Part shown: positions 27,424 through 35,943 of the stretch, piece by piece
Layout: each line of letters begins with the position of its first letter
How positions within the stretch are numbered: the first letter of the stretch is position 1
NCBI GenBank assembly: GCA_012519055.1
Contig: JAAYQU010000023.1
Span: forward strand, 1 to 64,000
Direction: 5' to 3'
Source: Bacteroidales bacterium
GTDB lineage: Bacteria; Bacteroidota; Bacteroidia; Bacteroidales; Salinivirgaceae
DNA: 64,000 nt
Program-made: the position numbers and the translations under genes
The notes under the pieces: generated by a model
The model's database searches: none
The model's input: only the letters and a program-made list of their open reading frames with translations
Told to the model about the DNA's origin: nothing

Positions 27424-29448
27424 TTATCTATCTTCAATTTTATCTAATAGTTTTTGAGACTCCACATCTCCCAAATTTATTGCATTCTGAAGGTCTCGCT
27501 TTGCTTTCGGAATATCGTTTAGTTCGATAAAGGCGACAGCTCTGTTGTAATAGATGTCTCTCTTTTGACTGTTATTTGTAGATGTTTCTAAAGCCTTGGT
27601 TAAGTGCAAAATAGCTCCTATATAATCTTTCTTGAGCAGTAGAGCCGTGCCTATATTGTAATCGCTGTCGGCTGAAGTTTCGTTATCCAACACAACTTCT
27701 TTGTATTTGCGAGCAAAAAGAGAGATGTTGTCAATACCTGTTTTTTGAAGATAAGTTCTATTTATCTCTTTTAGTTTTTCAAAATCTCTGCCTCTATCGG
27801 TATGTTTTATAATGTTGATAGTGTTGTTGTTAGCGCGTATGCATGCCTGTTCGACTATTCCTCGGTTAAAAACTGTGTTGTCAACCATTAGCATGGAATC
27901 CATTGTGTTTTTTTCAACATTATTCATATCGAACAAGATGTTTACCAATGCTAAAGTTTTCTCGTCCTTTTCAAGAAAATAGTATGATTTTCTGCGGTTA
28001 AAAAATGTGTTTGAAATATAACGAAAATTCTCTCCCTCGGTTCTAATTGGGTTAACCATAAAGGAAAAATCAATGTTATATAAATCGGCTGGCGTGTAAT
28101 AATTATTTGGAGTATTAATTTTCTTTTCTCTTATACCAAAGTCCTTTGAATTATGGTTAAAGTCGCTCCATTTTATTCTTTGATGTTCACTCCACGGCAT
28201 GAGATTAAAATGTTCTTTATCTTCTATTTTAAACTCTTGGTTGATATCAAAATTTACGGTTGAGCCGTGCTTGACTAAATAATCAAAAGCACTTGCCGTT
28301 TTATCGCTTAGAGGAAGATTATAGTTTGTTTTCCAAAAAACGGAGTCAAATCCTACGGCAAGAATTCTTTCATAATCGTTTGATAAACAGGGATCGCTTG
28401 TGAAAACTGGGTCGATATAAGACGCTCCCTCGTGGAACAGCAAAAACAGAGCTTTTGTATTTATTTTCATCGTCTGCTCCGATGAGAAATAATCGATATC
28501 ATAATTGACAGTTATATATTTAATGTGTTGCAAGTTTTGTGGATTGTAAACAATCTGAATGTCAATGTTTAATAGTTCTAATCTATGTTGTGGGTTTATT
28601 GGCGCGAAAACACTCTTTTGAGGTTTCTCGATTAACAGGGCAACTTTTACTATCTTTTTAGTAGCTATATCGAATGTCAAACTGCCGCTAAAAATATTTT
28701 TGTCTTTTGCCTTAAATGTATATATTATGTAACTATTTGTACCACCAGTTCTTGCAGTTATTATATAGTTCTTTTTGATTGAATTTAGGCTCATCTTTCC
28801 GGGCCACAAAGGTAAATATGTGTTGTCGTCGGTGCTGTACAGTTTGTAGTTTATCAGAATATCAGACGTATTTAAACTATAGAAATAAGAATTTGAATCG
28901 TGACCATATCTGCCCATTTTGAGATTTGCGTTTGCAATACCTGAATTATCAGTATATTCGCAATTATACAAACCCTCGATAATTTCGACTGGCAATATCC
29001 CATTAAAGCTACTTAACGAAAAGAATGTTTTACCAAAATATCCGCTTTTAGATTTTCGATAACTGTCAACGATTGAATAAAAGTTTTTGTAAATCAAATG
29101 CGGGTCTTTTTCGACAACTTTTACTTCGTCTAACATTATGCTTGTAGGCTTTAACTTGATAACGCTGATTTTGCTAAAATCCTGTATGGCAACAGTTTTG
29201 CTTTCAAATCCCATAAATGAGAAAATTACTGAGTCTCCAATGTATTTATTTTCAATAAATAAGGAGAAAAACCCCTCGTAAGATGAAATTGTTCCGTAAC
29301 TTGTGTTTTTAATCTGTATAGAGACGAATGACAGGGCTTCTAAACTTTGTTCTGCAACAACTCTACCTTTAATAGTAAGTTGACTGAATGCCTTCATTTG
29401 AAAAAATGAAACGGCAAACAACGTTAGTGCAAATACCGAGATTCTCAT
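27424..29448 (-). CDS. CarboxypepD-like/TPR envelope protein of unknown function
   Basis: Exported protein of 674 residues with a signal peptide (MRISVFALTLFAVSFFQMKAFSQ). A carboxypeptidase-regulatory-like beta domain follows (about 25-105: LTIKGRVVAEQSLEALSFVS ending at IKLKPTS), of the kind found at the N terminus of TonB-dependent receptors. The middle (about 110-560) is not recognised. The C terminus (about 590-670) holds two TPR-like helix pairs (YNIGTALLLKKDYIGAILHL; YYNRAVAFIELNDIPKAKRD). No beta-barrel is evident after the plug-like domain, so it is not a SusC protein. It is flanked by 23-bp direct repeats. Confidence 0.7.
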   Translation of the reverse strand: MRISVFALTLFAVSFFQMKAFSQLTIKGRVVAEQSLEALSFVSIQIKNTSYGTISSYEGFFSLFIENKYIGDSVIFSFMGFESKTVAIQDFSKISVIKLKPTSIMLDEVKVVEKDPHLIYKNFYSIVDSYRKSKSGYFGKTFFSLSSFNGILPVEIIEGLYNCEYTDNSGIANANLKMGRYGHDSNSYFYSLNTSDILINYKLYSTDDNTYLPLWPGKMSLNSIKKNYIITARTGGTNSYIIYTFKAKDKNIFSGSLTFDIATKKIVKVALLIEKPQKSVFAPINPQHRLELLNIDIQIVYNPQNLQHIKYITVNYDIDYFSSEQTMKINTKALFLLFHEGASYIDPVFTSDPCLSNDYERILAVGFDSVFWKTNYNLPLSDKTASAFDYLVKHGSTVNFDINQEFKIEDKEHFNLMPWSEHQRIKWSDFNHNSKDFGIREKKINTPNNYYTPADLYNIDFSFMVNPIRTEGENFRYISNTFFNRRKSYYFLEKDEKTLALVNILFDMNNVEKNTMDSMLMVDNTVFNRGIVEQACIRANNNTINIIKHTDRGRDFEKLKEINRTYLQKTGIDNISLFARKYKEVVLDNETSADSDYNIGTALLLKKDYIGAILHLTKALETSTNNSQKRDIYYNRAVAFIELNDIPKAKRDLQNAINLGDVESQKLLDKIEDR

Positions 29449-29480
29449 ATTATTAAAATTTGTTTTATGTTCGAGTTTTG

Positions 29481-29503
29481 GAACACGGATAACTCAGATG
29501 TAA
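29481..29503. repeat. Second copy of the GAACACGGATAACTC repeat
   Basis: The 23 bases are identical to 27326-27348, in the same orientation. Together they bracket the CarboxypepD/TPR gene. A looser relative (GGAACACTGATGACACGGATT) follows the ABC transporter gene near 53805. Confidence 0.6.
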
Positions 29504-29514
29504 CGGATTTACAC

Positions 29515-29542
29515 GTAGAGACGGTGCATACTCCGTCTCTAC
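29515..29542. repeat. Palindrome GTAGAGACGG..CCGTCTCTAC
   Basis: Perfect 10-bp arms (29515-29524, 29533-29542) with an 8-nt loop, directly downstream of the mutS stop. It is nearly the same element as 59509-59536. It could end mutS transcription, but there is no T run. Confidence 0.7.
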
Positions 29543-29544
29543 AA

Positions 29545-32157
29545 CTATTTTAGTCCAATTATTTTCTTAATCTCGTTCAGTTTGTTAAGGGCTTCAAGTG
29601 GTGTGATATTGTTGATATCAAGGTTTTTAATTTCGTTACGGATTTGCATCAAAGTTGGATCGTCTAATTGAAAGATGCTCAACTGATAACCTTCGCGCTT
29701 GCTTCCTAAATCTTTTACTGGCTTGGTCAGTTTTTTTTCTCCTGCGCTACCCTCCAATTCTGAAAGAATTTGCTCAGCTCGTTTAACAATTGTAGGCGGC
29801 ATTCCTGCCATTTTTGCAACGTGAATACCAAAACTATGCTCACTACCGCCTCTCACAAGCTTTCTTAAAAATATTATTTTGTTGTTTACCTCCCTAACCG
29901 AAACATTATAGTTTTTTATTCGTTTAAAGGTCGATTCCATTTCGTTAAGCTCGTGATAATGAGTTGCAAACATGGTTTTAGGTCTATGTTTTGTGTGCTC
30001 GTGCAAATACTCAACTATCGACCAAGCTATTGAGATACCGTCGTATGTACTGGTGCCACGTCCTAACTCATCGAAAAGGACTAAACTTCTCTCCGACAGA
30101 TTGTTAAGAATGCTGGCGGCTTCGTTCATCTCAACCATAAATGTCGATTCTCCCAACGAAATATTGTCAGAAGCCCCCACACGAGTAAATATCTTATCAA
30201 CGACACCTATTTTTGCCTCTTTTGCAGGAACATAGCAACCCACTTGTGCCATCAAAGTAATCAGCGCGGTTTGTCTTAAAAGCGCAGATTTACCCGACAT
30301 GTTTGGACCGGTAATGATAATTATTTGCTGATCATCGTTGTTTATAAACACGTCATTAGCCACATATTCTTCGCCTAGTGGCATATGTGTCTCGATAACA
30401 GGATGTCGTCCTTGTTTAATATCTATATCCAAACTATCTGTTACTTCTGGGCGGCAATAATTATTTGATATGGCGACAGTCGCAAATGACTGCAGACAGT
30501 CGAGACGTGCAATTAAGTTTGCATTAAGCTGAATAGAAGCGACATAGTCTGTCAACGATACAATCAAGTCATTAAAAAGCTGCTTTTCTAACTCAATAAT
30601 TTTCTCTTCTGCACCTAAGATTTGCTCCTCATACTCTTTAAGTTCGGGGGTTATGTATCTTTCAGCACTTACGAGGGTTTGTTTACGAATCCATTCTGAC
30701 GGTACTTTATTTTTATGTGTATTCCTAACCTCAATATAATATCCAAAGACATTATTGAATGCTATTTTCAAACTTGGTATTCCTGTTTCGCTCGAATATT
30801 TCTCCTGCAACTGCGACAGATAGTCCTTTCCGGTGAAGGCTATGTTTCTCAATTTATCAAGCTCGGCATTTACGCCATGAGCAATAACATCTCCCTTTGT
30901 AAGATTTGGCGGTGGCGTAGGGTTTATCTCTTTCTCTATCCGTTCTATCATGATTTTACAGAGCTGTATCTGTTCGGCAATACGCTTCAATACAGGCTCG
31001 GAGGCTTTGCCTAGAAGCTCTTTTAGAGGTTCAAGCGCGGTTAATGATTCTCCCAAAGCAACCAGTTCGCGTGGATTTATCCGCAAAACGGCAACCTTTG
31101 TTATCAGTCGCTCTAAATCTCCTACTTTTCTGATATAAGACTGTGCATCTTCCATCGAAGTCCTATTATCTAAGAACCATGAGACAACATTATGCCTGTC
31201 GTTGATTGTCTGAACCTGTTTTAATGGTAACGCAAACCAACGTTTAAACAAACGACTACCCATTGGAGTCAGGGTGTTATCAATAGTCTGAACAAGAGAT
31301 TTTCCCTTTTCGTGAAGAGCCTCAAAAACCTCAAGGTTGCGAATAGTAAATTTATCTAACCATACAAACCTATCCTCATCAATGCGCGAAAGAGAAGTTA
31401 TATTTCCTAAGTTTTTATGATGTGTTAGCTCGAGATAATGCAATATAACCCCAGCCGCGATAACCCCATGCTTAAAGTTTTCGATACCAAAACCCTTTAA
31501 AGATTGGGTTTCAAAACGCTTAGTCAATATATCGTATGCGGTATTATATTCATAAGCCCATTCGTCCATTCCAAAAGGAAACGCCTTAGTATCAAATAGC
31601 TCTTTGAATTTTGCTTTTTGATCTTTTTCGAATAAAATCTCTTTGGGATTAAAACTTTGCAAAAGTTTGTCGATATAATCGACTGTACCCTCTGCAACAA
31701 AAAACTCTCCTGTCGATAAATCTAAAAATGCTACGCTACTTAATTTATTGTCAAAATAGACCGAGGCAAGAAAGTTGTTCTCTCTGCCATTTAAAATATT
31801 TTCGTTTATGGTTGTTCCGGGGGTAACAAGCTCAGTAATACCACGTTTAACTATTGTTTTAGCTTGTTTGGGATCTTCAAGCTGTTCGCATATCGCTACT
31901 CTTTGTCCTGCTCTGACCAGTTTGGGCAGATACGTATCCAAAGCATGATAAGGAAAACCCGCCAACTCGACTGATGAAGCCGCACCATTTGCACGGCGTG
32001 TCAATGTTATTCCAAGTATCTCGGAGGTTTTTATAGCATCTTTTTCAAAGGTTTCATAAAAATCGCCAACACGAAACAGAAGAACAGCATCGGGATGCTT
32101 CTCTTTGATTTTATAATACTGTCTCATCAATGGCGTTTGAACGGCAGAACCTTTCAT
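29545..32157 (-). CDS. mutS: DNA mismatch repair protein MutS
   Basis: Mismatch-recognition ATPase of 870 residues. The N-terminal domain contains VGDFYETF, whose Phe33-Tyr34-Glu35 is the mismatch-intercalating F-x-E motif. Connector, lever and clamp regions follow. Near 615-623 lies the Walker A loop GPNMSGKS, then [23 protein letters not shown] (Walker B/signature) and the switch histidine in FATHYHEL. The C-terminal helices end in [17 protein letters not shown]. The F-x-E motif identifies true MutS1 rather than MutS2. A hairpin lies in its upstream leader. Confidence 0.98.
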   Translation of the reverse strand: MKGSAVQTPLMRQYYKIKEKHPDAVLLFRVGDFYETFEKDAIKTSEILGITLTRRANGAASSVELAGFPYHALDTYLPKLVRAGQRVAICEQLEDPKQAKTIVKRGITELVTPGTTINENILNGRENNFLASVYFDNKLSSVAFLDLSTGEFFVAEGTVDYIDKLLQSFNPKEILFEKDQKAKFKELFDTKAFPFGMDEWAYEYNTAYDILTKRFETQSLKGFGIENFKHGVIAAGVILHYLELTHHKNLGNITSLSRIDEDRFVWLDKFTIRNLEVFEALHEKGKSLVQTIDNTLTPMGSRLFKRWFALPLKQVQTINDRHNVVSWFLDNRTSMEDAQSYIRKVGDLERLITKVAVLRINPRELVALGESLTALEPLKELLGKASEPVLKRIAEQIQLCKIMIERIEKEINPTPPPNLTKGDVIAHGVNAELDKLRNIAFTGKDYLSQLQEKYSSETGIPSLKIAFNNVFGYYIEVRNTHKNKVPSEWIRKQTLVSAERYITPELKEYEEQILGAEEKIIELEKQLFNDLIVSLTDYVASIQLNANLIARLDCLQSFATVAISNNYCRPEVTDSLDIDIKQGRHPVIETHMPLGEEYVANDVFINNDDQQIIIITGPNMSGKSALLRQTALITLMAQVGCYVPAKEAKIGVVDKIFTRVGASDNISLGESTFMVEMNEAASILNNLSERSLVLFDELGRGTSTYDGISIAWSIVEYLHEHTKHRPKTMFATHYHELNEMESTFKRIKNYNVSVREVNNKIIFLRKLVRGGSEHSFGIHVAKMAGMPPTIVKRAEQILSELEGSAGEKKLTKPVKDLGSKREGYQLSIFQLDDPTLMQIRNEIKNLDINNITPLEALNKLNEIKKIIGLK

Positions 32158-32188
32158 ATGTCTATAATTTTTTCTTCTAAGATCATAC

Positions 32189-32226
32189 GAAACTTACGTG
32201 CCAAGTTAGGTTGGCATGTTCGTTTC
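32189..32226. repeat. Hairpin upstream of mutS
   Basis: GAAAC, AC and TGCCAA on the left pair with TTGGCA, GT and GTTTC on the right, giving 13 bp with two small internal loops around GTTAGG. It sits 32 nt before the mutS start, in the yqgE-mutS gap. It may be a leader structure or the 3' end of yqgE mRNA. No T run is present. Confidence 0.45.
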
Positions 32227-32322
32227 ATACATTCATTATTTTCCCCAAATTTACTGTTTAGAATTCAGATTTCTCTAAAAAACGGCAAATGATTTTTAAA
32301 GAGTTATTCACAACGGTCCGCT

Positions 32323-32916
32323 TTAGTTCATTGCAGGCTCATCAGGGACGTGTAGCCATGGTTTAAATCGTTGTCCTAACGATTCAATACATTCGTCCCA
32401 AAGATCGCGTGGCGAATTAATTATTTTGTCAGCAGATAATTTTGAAACAACCCATTGTGAACGAGAGAGTTCGTCGTCTAACTGTCCTGGCTCCCAGCCA
32501 CTATATCCAACAAAGAATTTTATTTGTGTTGTGTCAACCGAACCAGCTTTCATCAGCATTTGCATCTGTTCAAAATCCCCTCCCCAGTATAAGTTTGATT
32601 TTAGCTTCTTTGCCTCTCCAAATCTGTCGCCCAATGTGTGAATAAAATGTAGGGAGTTGAGTTCTACCGGACCACCCAAAGAGACATTATCGGGAATACT
32701 GGGAAATTTATCAAAAATTTCTTGCATTGGAAGGAAAAGTGGTTTGTTTAGAACAAAGCCAACTGTCCCTTTTCTATTATGTTCGACTATTAGGACAACC
32801 GATTTTTTAAAAAACATATCACGTCCCAAGGGTTCTGAAATAAGAATAGAACCTTTGCGAACCTTTGCTGAATCATCATTTACAATAAATATGTCGTCAA
32901 ACTCTTCCATAGACAT
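32323..32916 (-). CDS. YqgE/AlgH family protein (UPF0301)
   Basis: Small cytoplasmic protein of about 197 residues. Family motifs: GSILISEPLGRDMFFKKSVV near the N terminus, EHNRKGTVGFVLNKPL, VSLGGPVELNSLHFIHT, and FVGYSGWEPGQLDDEL. The last GWxxGQL signature is highly diagnostic. The function is still unclear, although a regulatory role was proposed for AlgH in Pseudomonas. I begin at ATG 32916 (MSMEEFDDIFIV) because the six residues before it are not family-like. Confidence 0.9.
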   Translation of the reverse strand: MSMEEFDDIFIVNDDSAKVRKGSILISEPLGRDMFFKKSVVLIVEHNRKGTVGFVLNKPLFLPMQEIFDKFPSIPDNVSLGGPVELNSLHFIHTLGDRFGEAKKLKSNLYWGGDFEQMQMLMKAGSVDTTQIKFFVGYSGWEPGQLDDELSRSQWVVSKLSADKIINSPRDLWDECIESLGQRFKPWLHVPDEPAMN

Positions 32917-33002
32917 TGTTTGCAATAATAACAAAGAAACAAAAAAAATCTGTTTTCCCCTGTGTCAATGGTATAAAATTTCGTTAACAACGTGTTAAAC
33001 TT

Positions 33003-33125
33003 GACTATCGGTTGTTTTTCTTTGACCATACATACTACCCACATACAACATTATTCCATAGATAATCTTGTCCCGTATTTATGAACAAGATCAAATAAAC
33101 TGTTGTCATAACTTATATCTATATC
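33003..33125 (-). pseudogene. Degraded 3' end of an exosortase-family gene
   Basis: On the minus strand this stretch encodes SYDNSLFDLVHKYGT, very close to SYDFGLFDFVHKYGT of the intact exosortase at 35157-35675. It then shifts frame into KIIYGIMLYVGSMYGQRK, matching the last helix and end of that protein. At DNA level, TTGTCCCGTATTTATG, ATCAAATAAAC and TCATAACTTATA are shared. The start, the catalytic Cys and Arg regions, and frame continuity are missing. It is a dead remnant of a second copy. Confidence 0.75.
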
Positions 33126-33164
33126 AATTGTGCTTATGCTATTTATTATATATGAGTTTTTTCG

Positions 33165-33172
33165 TAACTTTG
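33165..33172 (+). promoter_or_regulatory. -7 box (TAACTTTG) upstream of lemA
   Basis: A perfect TAnnTTTG box 29 nt before the ATG at 33202. No good -33 TTTG is seen at the usual distance. It implies a transcript starting downstream of the possible early ATGs at 33130-33136 and supports the later lemA start. Confidence 0.5.
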
Positions 33173-33201
33173 GATGGAAATTAATTTTAAAAAATAGAAA
33201 A

Positions 33202-33789
33202 ATGAGAAAAAAAACAGTATGGATAATTGTGATTGTTTTAATCGCACTTATTGCAATTTCGCCCGTAATATCTTATAACGCAATGACTAAAAAAGAAGAA
33301 GCCGTAACAACGCAGTGGAGCAATGTTAAGAACGTTTATCAACGTAGGTTAGACCTGATTCCCAACCTTGTGAACACCGTTAAAGGCTATGCCGACTTTG
33401 AAAAAGAGACTCTAACGGGAGTTGTTGAGGCTCGCTCGAAAGCAACTCAAACAACAATTGATCCAACAAACCTGAGCGAGAGGAATATTGAGCAGTTTCA
33501 GTCTGTACAAAACGAGTTGAGTGGCGCATTATCTCGTTTAATGATTACAGTGGAACGTTATCCGGAATTGAAAGCAAGCCAAAATTTTCTTGAGTTGCAA
33601 GCGCAACTTGAAGGTACTGAAAACCGTATTGCCGTTGAGAGAAGAAAATTTAATGAGGCAGCACAAGATTTTAATTCATATATCAGACGTTTTCCTAAAA
33701 ACATTTGGGCAAATCTTTTTGGTTTCGAGCGAAAAGCTTATTTTGAGGCTGATACAGGTGCAGAAAAGGCACCAACTGTTGAGTTTTAG
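33202..33789 (+). CDS. lemA: LemA-family membrane protein
   Basis: Membrane-anchored protein of 195 residues. One N-terminal helix (MRKKTVWIIVIVLIALIAIS) precedes a long helical domain with the family motif NAMTKKEEAVTTQWSNVKNV and RRLDLIPNLVNTVKGYADFEKE. It ends with FNSYIRRFPKNIWANLFGF. The in-frame extension to 33130 adds 24 residues (MLMLFIIYEFFRNFGW) lying over the promoter box and is rejected. The exact role of LemA is unknown. It is usually, as here, followed by TPM-domain genes. Confidence 0.92.
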   Translation: MRKKTVWIIVIVLIALIAISPVISYNAMTKKEEAVTTQWSNVKNVYQRRLDLIPNLVNTVKGYADFEKETLTGVVEARSKATQTTIDPTNLSERNIEQFQSVQNELSGALSRLMITVERYPELKASQNFLELQAQLEGTENRIAVERRKFNEAAQDFNSYIRRFPKNIWANLFGFERKAYFEADTGAEKAPTVEF

Positions 33790-33833
33790 AACTGTTTTTA
33801 CACATCTATATAAAAATTGTTAAGTTGTTGAAA

Positions 33834-34271
33834 ATGAACTCAAAAGATTTTTTCACTACTGAGCAAAAACAGCAAATTGTTGACGCAATTGGCGAAGCAG
33901 AACTCAACACTTCGGGCGAAATTCGCGTGCATATAGATACGAAATGTAAAACGAAAAACCCAATCGACCGAGCCGTGCAAATATTCAATAAACTCGAAAT
34001 GCACAAAACTGATTTGCAAAACGGTGTTTTAATTTATCTTTCTGTGTTGGATCGCAAGTTTGCGATTATCGGCGATGAGGGGATTGACAAAAAAGTGCCT
34101 GACGATTTTTGGAATAATACCAAAAATTTAATGATTGATCATTTCAAAAAAGGCGAAATGGTAATTGGGCTAACTGAAGGTATAAAACTTGCTGGTTTGC
34201 AACTAAAAGAGTTTTTCCCTTACCAAGCTGACGATGTTGATGAGTTACCCGACAAAATTTCTTTTGGATAA
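33834..34271 (+). CDS. TPM-domain protein without signal peptide
   Basis: A single TPM domain of 145 residues (FTTEQKQQIVDAIGEAELNT, GEIRVHIDTKC, NGVLIYLSVLDRKFAIIGDEGIDKKV, FWNNTKNLMIDHFKKGEMVIGL). TPM domains fold like small alpha/beta phosphatase-like modules and often occur with LemA. There is no signal peptide or transmembrane helix, so this copy should be cytoplasmic, unlike its downstream paralogue. The start ATG at 33834 (MNSKDFF) is chosen over 33825 on N-terminal fit. It lies 44 nt after lemA. Confidence 0.85.
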   Translation: MNSKDFFTTEQKQQIVDAIGEAELNTSGEIRVHIDTKCKTKNPIDRAVQIFNKLEMHKTDLQNGVLIYLSVLDRKFAIIGDEGIDKKVPDDFWNNTKNLMIDHFKKGEMVIGLTEGIKLAGLQLKEFFPYQADDVDELPDKISFG

Positions 34272-34335
34272 ACAGTAGTGTTTATAGATAAATCACTTTT
34301 CAAAGATTATATAACCTGAAACATTGAAATTGATT

Positions 34336-35070
34336 ATGATTCGAAAACTTCTTTTTCTATTAACATACATATTGTTTGCAAACCTCATATTTTCACAGGA
34401 TTTGCCCGATCCAATGTATCCCCCACGACTATTTAACGACTTTGTTGGGATTTTGAACGCAGAGGAAACTCAAGCTTTGGAGCAAAAACTACTCGCATTT
34501 AATAACTCTACGTCAACTCAAATATACGTTATTGTTGTTGCCACAACTGGCGATTATGAGATTGGCGACTATGCCCAACGCATTGGTGAGAAATGGGGCG
34601 TTGGGCAAAAAGGCAAGGACAATGGGGCAGTTATAGTAATTGTGCCTAAAACAAAAAGACGTCACGGAGAAATTTTCATTGCAACAGGCTATGGACTCGA
34701 AGGCGTTATATCTGATGCGATTGCGAAACGCATTGTTGAACATGAATTTATACCCATTCTCAAAAACGATACAATTGAGGGTAATCGCTACGCTATTGGA
34801 ATCAATCGTTCGGTTGATGTTATGATACAACTTGCCTCTCAGGAGTATTCTGCAGATGAATATTACAATTCCACCATTGAAAAAGACAGTAACCTGACTG
34901 CATATATAATATTTGCAATCATCCTGATTATTATGGCAATTCTTAAACCGGCAGGATCGTCAAGTAGTGGTGGCTATAGTGGCGGAGGTGGCGGCTATAG
35001 TAGAGGCGGAGGTTTTAGCGGTGGTGGTGGCGGCAGTTTTGGTGGCGGTGGTGCAGGAGGAAGATGGTAA
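34336..35070 (+). CDS. TPM-domain membrane protein with Gly-rich tail
   Basis: Exported protein of 244 residues. Signal peptide MIRKLLFLLTYILFANLIFSQ, then a TPM domain (about 30-165: FNDFVGILNAEETQALEQKL, VIVVATTGDYEIGDYAQRI, GAVIVIVPKTKRRHGEIFIATGYGLEG). One transmembrane helix follows (about 185-205), then a C terminus of repeated GGGGYSRGGGFSGGGGG units ending GGRW. This is the classic YgcG-like layout. ATG 34336 is preferred to the TTG four codons earlier because it begins the signal peptide. Function unknown. Third gene of the lemA set. Confidence 0.88.
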   Translation: MIRKLLFLLTYILFANLIFSQDLPDPMYPPRLFNDFVGILNAEETQALEQKLLAFNNSTSTQIYVIVVATTGDYEIGDYAQRIGEKWGVGQKGKDNGAVIVIVPKTKRRHGEIFIATGYGLEGVISDAIAKRIVEHEFIPILKNDTIEGNRYAIGINRSVDVMIQLASQEYSADEYYNSTIEKDSNLTAYIIFAIILIIMAILKPAGSSSSGGYSGGGGGYSRGGGFSGGGGGSFGGGGAGGRW

Positions 35071-35156
35071 CTACATTATTTCACAAATCTCCTACTGCCA
35101 CGATTTAACATTGTTATAAGAAAAATAATTTGGACCTTCCAATCCATTAAGTTTAA

Positions 35157-35675
35157 CTATCTATTGTTTATTTTAGACCACACTACCCACAAAAGAAAAA
35201 TCGTTCCATAAACGAAAAAAATTGTCCCGTATTTATGCACAAAATCAAATAAACCGAAATCATAACTTATAACTATGCTAATAAAAGTGACTCGACTTAC
35301 ATTTGCTACCAATAAAACAAAGATGCCTACCAATATATAAAGTAGCTTTTTATAAAATTGTCCAAAATATGTTAAAATAAAGCCTGCAAATCTGACTATG
35401 TTACTAATTCCAAGACAAGCATACGTGAAATAAATACTATTCTCTCCAATAGTAATCATATTGCCGGTCATGAAAGCAGATACCCCTAATAAATTTAAAT
35501 GTTTTGTAGTTAAATACGTCATCAACGTACTAAGATTCAGACTTGTAATAAAGTTTTTTATTGCACTAGATATTATCGGAGAGTAAGTCACTAATAAGTT
35601 CAAGCCTGTTCCAATTGCGAAGCTTAAAACGAATCTGAAAATGGTGTTATCCTTATATTTTGTCCAAATTTTCAC
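35157..35675 (-). CDS. Exosortase/archaeosortase-family transpeptidase
   Basis: Polytopic membrane protein of 172 residues with about five helices. The three catalytic residues of the family are in place: Cys87 in YACLGISN, Arg128 in ANVSRVTF and His147 in DFVHKYGT. Exosortases cleave C-terminal sorting signals of surface proteins and attach them to a carrier. The short length resembles Bacteroidete types such as XrtF. No partner gene or obvious PEP-CTERM-like target is in the window, and the LPXTG-like class is excluded. It faces the lemA/TPM genes tail to tail. A broken copy of its 3' end lies at 33003-33125. Confidence 0.82.
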   Translation of the reverse strand: MKIWTKYKDNTIFRFVLSFAIGTGLNLLVTYSPIISSAIKNFITSLNLSTLMTYLTTKHLNLLGVSAFMTGNMITIGENSIYFTYACLGISNIVRFAGFILTYFGQFYKKLLYILVGIFVLLVANVSRVTFISIVISYDFGLFDFVHKYGTIFFVYGTIFLLWVVWSKINNR

Positions 35676-35733
35676 TTCGAATGCGTATATAGTGTCAAAG
35701 GTAAGAATTAATTGTATTGTTGGGAACGGAGTT

Positions 35734-35768
35734 ATAAAAAAACCCTCACAACTTAATGATTGCGAGGG
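35734..35768 (-). terminator. Terminator downstream of tRNA-Gln
   Basis: On the minus strand CCCTCGCAA pairs with TTGTGAGGG around a short loop, followed directly by a run of seven or more T residues. It begins 8 nt after the tRNA end. Confidence 0.75.
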
Positions 35769-35775
35769 CTCTGAG

Positions 35776-35846
35776 TTGACCCATAAGGATTCGAACCTTA
35801 ACAGGCAGAACCAAAATCTGCAGTGCTACCATTACACCATGGGTCA
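35776..35846 (-). tRNA. tRNA-Gln (TTG anticodon)
   Basis: The minus strand reads TGACCCATGGTGTAATGGTA and on through GCAGATTTTGGTTCTGC, whose seven-base loop carries anticodon TTG. The T arm is AAGGTTCGAATCCTT. The acceptor stem TGACCCA/TGGGTCA pairs fully, with the weak U1-A72 pair typical of glutamine tRNA and discriminator A. CCA is not encoded. Confidence 0.95.
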
Positions 35847-35943
35847 GTGCCATTTTATGTGGGTGCAAAAGTATAATTATTTTTATAAACATCAAAATAA
35901 TATTTAAAAATTTAGCATTTTTGTAAAAACATCATGTAGATTA

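Noticed and set aside
33130-33201. N-terminal extension of LemA from earlier ATGs
   Set aside because: The extension covers the TAACTTTG promoter box and is not LemA-like; ATG 33202 starts the anchor helix.
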